Below are positions 59,815-64,000 of a stretch of 64,000 nucleotides of DNA, one piece after another. The notes below the pieces were generated by a model, which had not been told where the DNA came from, made no database searches, and worked only from the letters and a program-made list of their open reading frames with translations. The stretch covers positions 1-64,000 of the forward strand of contig JAQSWY010000010.1 in the NCBI GenBank assembly GCA_029266425.1, in the 5' to 3' direction. A program made the translations under genes and the position numbers. Position 1 is the first letter of the stretch. The number at the start of each line of letters is the position of its first letter. This DNA comes from Xanthobacteraceae bacterium. GTDB lineage: Bacteria > Pseudomonadota > Alphaproteobacteria > Rhizobiales > Xanthobacteraceae.

Positions 59815-61074
59815 TCAGCGCCCGAGATGCTCGGCCATGCGGCCGACATACCAGTTGCAGAACTTCTCCACGAGCATCTCGGTGTGCGGGGAATAGGGGC
59901 CGGGCTCATAGGCCGGGCTGCGCGCACCGTGCTGGCAATAGCCGACCAGCTCGGAATCCTGATCGTTGGTCGCTTCCCACACCGCGGTGAGATTGGCGAT
60001 GTCGTAATCGACGCCTTCCACCGCGTCCTTGTGCACCAGCCACTTGGTACGCAAGAGGGAGCGCTCGGCATCGAGCGGCAGCACCGAGAACACCACCGCG
60101 TGGTCGGACATGAAATGGTGCCACGAGTTCGGCTGCGTCCAGAAATGCAGCGCGCCGTGCCTCGGGTCGTTGATGGAGCCGAGCAGCTTGGTGCACGCCG
60201 CCTTGGTGTCGCCGGTGTGGCTCTCGCCGTCGCCGGCGAGCGGCAGGCGCTCGGTGCGGAAACCGGTCACCATGTCGTCGAGGTGCTCCAACATCTCTGA
60301 GGGGAAGCCGCAGCTCTCCCATTCGCGATGGCTGCTGGTGACGAGCTTGGCGTAATTCTCCGCCTCGGCCCGCTCATGCTCGTCGAGCTCCTCCGGCGCG
60401 AAGCCGAAGCCATAGGCGAACAGCGGCACGGTGAGCTCGGGATGGTTGCCCGCGCAGTGATAGCACTCGCGGTTGTTCTCCATGGTGAGCTTCCAGTTGC
60501 CCGGCTCGATGATGTCCTTCTCGAACGCCACCTTGGCGTTGCGCAGGTCGTGCGGGGCGAGATAGGGCGCCATCTGCGCCGCCATCACGTCGAAGTCGGC
60601 CGGCGGATCGTCGGACAGGCAGATGAAGATCAGCCCTTCCAGCGAGCGCACATGGACCGGCTTGAGACCGTGGCAGGAGGGATCGAAATCCGCGCCCATA
60701 TGCTCGGCGAACAGCAGCTTGCCGTCGAGCCCGTAGGTCCAGGAGTGATAGCGGCAGACGATATTGCCGACGGTGGTCTTGTAATCATGGATCAGCGGCG
60801 CGCCGCGATGGCGGCAGACATTGTGGAAGGCGCGCAGGCCCATATCGTCGTCACGCACCACGAACACCGAGGTGCCGCCGATAGTGAAGCTCATCGCGTC
60901 GCCCGGTTCGGGCACGTCCGGCTCGACGCCGACGAAGATCCAGTGGCGATGGAAGATGATGTCGAGATCGGCCTGGAATACCTCGGGGCTGGTGTAGAAC
61001 GGCGCCTCCAGGCTGAAGCCCGGCTTGCGGCGGCGGATCAGCGACTGCAACGGGGTATCGGTAGTGTCGAGCAT
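59815..61074 (-). CDS. gbcA: Glycine betaine monooxygenase oxygenase subunit (Rieske)
   Basis: 419 residues. The Rieske 2Fe-2S ligands lie in VCRHRGAPLIHD and VCRYHSW; the mononuclear iron site is in ENNRECYHCAGNHPEL with a later Asp. It is an aromatic-ring-hydroxylase-type alpha subunit in the GbcA group. A GAGGGAGA ribosome site supports the start. Its promoter must lie in the 139 bases before the neighbouring regulator. Operon gbcA-gbcB. Confidence 0.94.
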   Translation of the reverse strand: MLDTTDTPLQSLIRRRKPGFSLEAPFYTSPEVFQADLDIIFHRHWIFVGVEPDVPEPGDAMSFTIGGTSVFVVRDDDMGLRAFHNVCRHRGAPLIHDYKTTVGNIVCRYHSWTYGLDGKLLFAEHMGADFDPSCHGLKPVHVRSLEGLIFICLSDDPPADFDVMAAQMAPYLAPHDLRNAKVAFEKDIIEPGNWKLTMENNRECYHCAGNHPELTVPLFAYGFGFAPEELDEHERAEAENYAKLVTSSHREWESCGFPSEMLEHLDDMVTGFRTERLPLAGDGESHTGDTKAACTKLLGSINDPRHGALHFWTQPNSWHHFMSDHAVVFSVLPLDAERSLLRTKWLVHKDAVEGVDYDIANLTAVWEATNDQDSELVGYCQHGARSPAYEPGPYSPHTEMLVEKFCNWYVGRMAEHLGR

Positions 61075-61213
61075 GGCCGTTCTCCCTCGCGCGATGTCCC
61101 GGCGCGCGCCGTCTGGAATTGTTCGACGGAAGGCACTGCAGGACTTTCACGAATACGACGGCTAGTTTTCTAAGGGCGACATTTCCGGCACTGTGCGCGC
61201 TTCTCTGCCGGTC

Positions 61214-62272
61214 TCACTCGAACAGCCGCTGCGCCGCCATGCTCTGCGCCGCCGGGCCGGGGCCGTGGGCGCGGGCGTCGGACGGGGTGAAGCCGTGCAT
61301 CGCCTTGAACTGCCGGGAGAAATGCGCGCAGTCGGAGAACCCGGCCTCCAACGCGATGTCGGTCACCGAACGCACCGTCGTATCCAGCAGGAAGCGCGCA
61401 TAGCGTAGACGCAGGCGCCGGTAGAATTCCGCCGGGCGCTGGCCCATCACCGTCTGGAACAGCCGCTCGATCTGCCGGGTCGAGAGTTGCAGCCGCCGGG
61501 CGATGTCGGCGATCGGCAGCGGATCGGCCATGTGCTGCTCCATCATCAGCAGCGCGCGGCGCACCCGATCATCGGCGACGAGATCGGCGATCGGCGGGTG
61601 CGGTTGCGCCTCGGTGCCGGGACGGGCGCGGTCAAGCAGCAGCACGTGGCGGCTCTTCTGCGCGACCGAGCGGCCGATGTGCTTTTCCACCAAGGCCGCC
61701 GCCAGATCCGCCGCCCCGCCGCCGCCGGCGCAGGTGATGCGGTCGCCGTCGATCACAAAAAGCCGGTCGGCGACCGGGGTGTGGTGCGGGAATTCCTCGA
61801 GGAAATCCTGATAGTGGTACCAGCTGACGCAGCACCGCCGGCCGGTCATCAGCCCGGCGCGGGCCAGCACGAAGCTGCCGGTGCACACCCCGACCAGCGA
61901 TACGCCGAGCTTCGCCGCCTTCTTGAGATAGGCGACCGTCTCGGCATCGAGCTGGGGTCCGGTATGCAAGAGGCCGCCGACCACGACGATGTAGTTGAAG
62001 GCCGACGGGTCGGTCAGCGGCCCGGTGGCGGAGACGGTGACGCCGCAGCTCGCCCGGATCGGCTCGGCCTTCGATGCCATGATCTGCCAGCGGGCGAGGA
62101 TCGGGCGCGAGCGGTCGCCTTCATCCGCGGCGAGGCGCAGATGGTCGACGAACAGCGAGAAGGGCGACAAGGTGAAATTGTCGGTCAGGATGAAACCGAC
62201 ATTGAGCGCCGGCGCGGGCGCGGCCGGGCTGGCACCGGGGCCGCGGAACTGGGCGGGTCGCTGCTCGTTCAT
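61214..62272 (-). CDS. GlxA/AraC-family transcriptional regulator upstream of gbcAB
   Basis: 352 residues. The DJ-1/PfpI-like sensor domain (VGFILTDNFTLSPFSLFVDHLRL; VSLVGVCTGSFVLARAGLMTG) and AraC helix-turn-helix (ADIARRLQLSTRQIERLFQTV; VTDIALEAGFSDCAHFSRQFK) are intact. It is transcribed in the same direction as gbcA, 139 bases ahead. As with the 56681-57658 protein, a role in sensing a betaine-pathway intermediate is likely, but the ligand is not established. Confidence 0.86.
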   Translation of the reverse strand: MNEQRPAQFRGPGASPAAPAPALNVGFILTDNFTLSPFSLFVDHLRLAADEGDRSRPILARWQIMASKAEPIRASCGVTVSATGPLTDPSAFNYIVVVGGLLHTGPQLDAETVAYLKKAAKLGVSLVGVCTGSFVLARAGLMTGRRCCVSWYHYQDFLEEFPHHTPVADRLFVIDGDRITCAGGGGAADLAAALVEKHIGRSVAQKSRHVLLLDRARPGTEAQPHPPIADLVADDRVRRALLMMEQHMADPLPIADIARRLQLSTRQIERLFQTVMGQRPAEFYRRLRLRYARFLLDTTVRSVTDIALEAGFSDCAHFSRQFKAMHGFTPSDARAHGPGPAAQSMAAQRLFE

Positions 62273-62438
62273 GGCCTGCTCCGCCTGATGGATCGAGATC
62301 GAGCCTGGAATGATAGCAAAGAATGGGCCATGGCGTGCAAGTTGTGCACGTAGCTCTGCTTGAGCATCCCGCCTCGCGATTGACCCCCGCCCCCCGCGGG
62401 TCTAGCACGAGGGCTCCTTCCACCGGCTTCCCCCTCCC

Positions 62439-63185
62439 ATGTCCTTCGACCTGGCCCTCGTCTGGGCTGCCGCCACCGCGCTGGTCGCCGGTGTGACCCG
62501 CGGCTTTTCCGGCTTCGGTGGCGCGCTGATCTTCGTGCCGCTGGTGAGCGCCGCCTTCGGTCCCGAAGTTGCCGCCCCGGTGCTGCTGATCATCGACGCC
62601 GTGCTCACCGCGCCGATCACGCTGCGCGTCCTGCGCGACTGCACCTGGCACGAGGTGGCCCCGCTTGCCGCCAGCGCCATCATCGCCGTGCCGTTCGGCG
62701 TCTTCGTGCTCAACCATGCCGATCCGGTGCTGCTGCGCTGGGCGCTGGCGATCCTCGCGCTCAGCCTGCTGGCGCTGCTGGTGTCCGGCTGGCGTTACTC
62801 GGGACGGCCGAGCCTGCCCGTCACCCTCGGCGTCGGGCTGGTAGCCGGCACCTTCGGCGGCGCGGCGCAGATGTCGGGCCCGGCCGTCGTCGCCTATTGG
62901 CTCGGCGGCGGCCATTCGGCGGCGCAGGTGCGTGCCAACCTGTTCGGCTTCTTCGCGCTGGCGACGATTGCGAGCGCCGCCGGCTATGCCTGGACCGGCC
63001 TGTTCACGATCGAGGTCGGCCGGCTGTCGCTGCTCCTCGGCCCGCTCTATGCGGTTGGCCTCTTCATCGGCGCGAGGGCCTTCCGCGGCGCGTCCGACGC
63101 CCATTACCGCAAGGCGGCCTATGCAGTGATCGCGCTCGCCGCGCTGGCGAGCCTGCCCTTGTTCGACGGCCTGCTGCGGCCGTGA
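62439..63185 (+). CDS. TauE/SafE-family sulfite/anion exporter-like permease
   Basis: 248 residues with about eight hydrophobic helices. The typical N-terminal FSGFGGALIFVPLV and the second repeat GLVAGTFGGAAQMSGPAVVAYWLGG identify the family. Substrates in the family include sulfite, sulfonates and organic acids; this one is unknown. It is divergent from the GlxA-type regulator. Confidence 0.85.
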   Translation: MSFDLALVWAAATALVAGVTRGFSGFGGALIFVPLVSAAFGPEVAAPVLLIIDAVLTAPITLRVLRDCTWHEVAPLAASAIIAVPFGVFVLNHADPVLLRWALAILALSLLALLVSGWRYSGRPSLPVTLGVGLVAGTFGGAAQMSGPAVVAYWLGGGHSAAQVRANLFGFFALATIASAAGYAWTGLFTIEVGRLSLLLGPLYAVGLFIGARAFRGASDAHYRKAAYAVIALAALASLPLFDGLLRP

Positions 63186-63189
63186 ATGC

Positions 63190-63303
63190 GAACATCCTTC
63201 GAGGCTCGTTGCGCGAGCACCTCAGGATGAGGTTCATCTTAAAATAAAGAATCACCTCATCCTGAGGTGCCCGGCAAAGCCGGGCCTCGAAGGATGCTGA
63301 AGC
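63190..63303. repeat. Palindromic intergenic repeat, family A, copy 7
   Basis: AACATCCTTCGAGGC...CACCTCAGGATGAGG, then an AT-rich spacer, then CACCTCATCCTGAGGTGCC...GCCTCGAAGGATGCTGAA. It lies between the convergent permease and yebC genes. Confidence 0.9.
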
Positions 63304-63314
63304 AGAACCTCGGA

Positions 63315-64000
63315 TCAGGCACTCAGCTTCGCCATCAGCGATTCCGAGATCTCGAAATTCGCATAGACGTTCTGCACGTCGTCATTGTCTTCCAGCGTCT
63401 CGACCAGGCGCAGCAACTTCTCGCCGGTCTCGTCGTCGACCGCGATGGTGTTCTGCGGCCGCCAAATGAGGCCGGACTTGCGCGGCTCGCCGAACTTCGC
63501 CTCCAGCGCATGCGCCACCTCATTGAGGTTCTCCACCGTGGTCTGCACGCTGTGGCCGTCCTCGGACGAGGTGACATCGTCGGCGCCGGCCTCGATGGCG
63601 GCCTCCAGCATGTCGTCGGCCGACGCCTTCGCCACGTCGAACTCGATGATGCCGACGCGATCGAACATGAAGGACACCGCACCGGTCTCGGCGAGATTGC
63701 CGCCGGACTTGGTGAAATAGGAGCGCACCTCGGAGGCGGTGCGGTTGCGGTTGTCGGTCAGCGCCTCGACGATCACGGCGACGCCGCCGGGGCCATAGCC
63801 CTCGTAGCGGATCTCGTCATAGTTCTCGCTGTCGCCGCCGGCGGCCTTCTTGATGGCGCGGTCGATATTGTCCTTCGGCATGTTCTCGGCGCGCGCGGCA
63901 AGGATTGCGGCGCGCAGGCGCGGGTTCATGGCCGGATCGGGCAGGCCGAGCTTGGCGGAGACGGTGATTTCACGCGCCAGCTTGGAGAACAGCTTGGAAC
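63315..64000 (-). CDS. yebC: YebC/PmpR-family regulator, 5' end outside window
   Basis: About 228 residues are in the window; the N-terminal about 20-25 residues lie beyond its edge, because the frame continues upstream of the internal Met at 63929 as [20 protein letters not shown]. Conserved parts include [53 protein letters not shown] and the C-terminal [17 protein letters not shown]. Family members are DNA-binding regulators or translation factors for polyproline stretches. Confidence 0.95.
   Translation of the reverse strand, partial: SKLFSKLAREITVSAKLGLPDPAMNPRLRAAILAARAENMPKDNIDRAIKKAAGGDSENYDEIRYEGYGPGGVAVIVEALTDNRNRTASEVRSYFTKSGGNLAETGAVSFMFDRVGIIEFDVAKASADDMLEAAIEAGADDVTSSEDGHSVQTTVENLNEVAHALEAKFGEPRKSGLIWRPQNTIAVDDETGEKLLRLVETLEDNDDVQNVYANFEISESLMAKLSA

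Overview
The window is a high-GC (mid-60s %) chromosomal segment of an alphaproteobacterium, most likely of the order Hyphomicrobiales and perhaps near Xanthobacteraceae. The evidence is the ruv/tol-pal/tilS/ftsH/glmM gene order, a serC-serA pair behind a serC-RNA-like leader, a DUF2852 gene, RopB/Omp25-type outer-membrane proteins, CtrA-like TTAA-N7-TTAA boxes and abundant palindromic intergenic repeats. I see no rRNA, tRNA, CRISPR array, transposase, prophage or replication origin. Genus-level assignment is not possible from the sequence alone.

Layout: (1) 1-16 kb is housekeeping and mixed metabolism: the 3' part of sucD, a membrane protein of unknown function, purA, a VOC-family protein, an EamA permease, a puuE-mliC-GNAT operon, eda, serC-serA, two outer-membrane beta-barrel proteins and a YebE/TerB-like protein. 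(2) 16-23 kb holds a heterotetrameric sarcosine oxidase operon (soxB, a cupin, soxD, soxA, soxG), followed by L-serine dehydratase sdaA. (3) 23-30 kb holds an EamA permease, a divergent LysR/aldo-keto reductase pair, ruvC-(DUF1772)-ruvA-ruvB, and TetR/DUF2852 genes. (4) 30-42.6 kb is cell-envelope and division: ybgC, tolQRAB, pal, cpoB, tilS, ftsH, a ROK-like protein with permuted motif order on the opposite strand, and glmM. (5) 42.7-62.3 kb is a choline/glycine betaine catabolic region: choXWV uptake, a BetI-BetB fused open reading frame, betA, dgcA-dgcB-etfA-etfB, gbcA-gbcB and two GlxA/AraC-type regulators. (6) The end carries a TauE/SafE permease and a 5'-truncated yebC.

The catabolic genes form an almost complete route within one window: choline uptake (ChoXWV), choline to betaine aldehyde (BetA), to glycine betaine (BetB domain), to dimethylglycine (GbcAB), to sarcosine (DgcAB with EtfAB), to glycine (SoxBDAG), and, after serine hydroxymethyltransferase (not in the window), serine to pyruvate (SdaA). 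Serine biosynthesis (serC, serA) is also present.

The most unusual observations are: a single uninterrupted reading frame joining the choline-responsive TetR repressor BetI to betaine aldehyde dehydrogenase BetB; a ROK/ASKHA-type protein whose conserved motifs occur in circularly permuted order; a cluster of palindromes in the choX/betI-betB divergent promoter; a cupin gene inside the sarcosine oxidase operon; a frameshifted DUF1275 remnant behind a GlxA-type regulator; CtrA-like boxes ahead of tolQ, pal and an outer-membrane protein gene; and four families of recurring palindromic intergenic elements.
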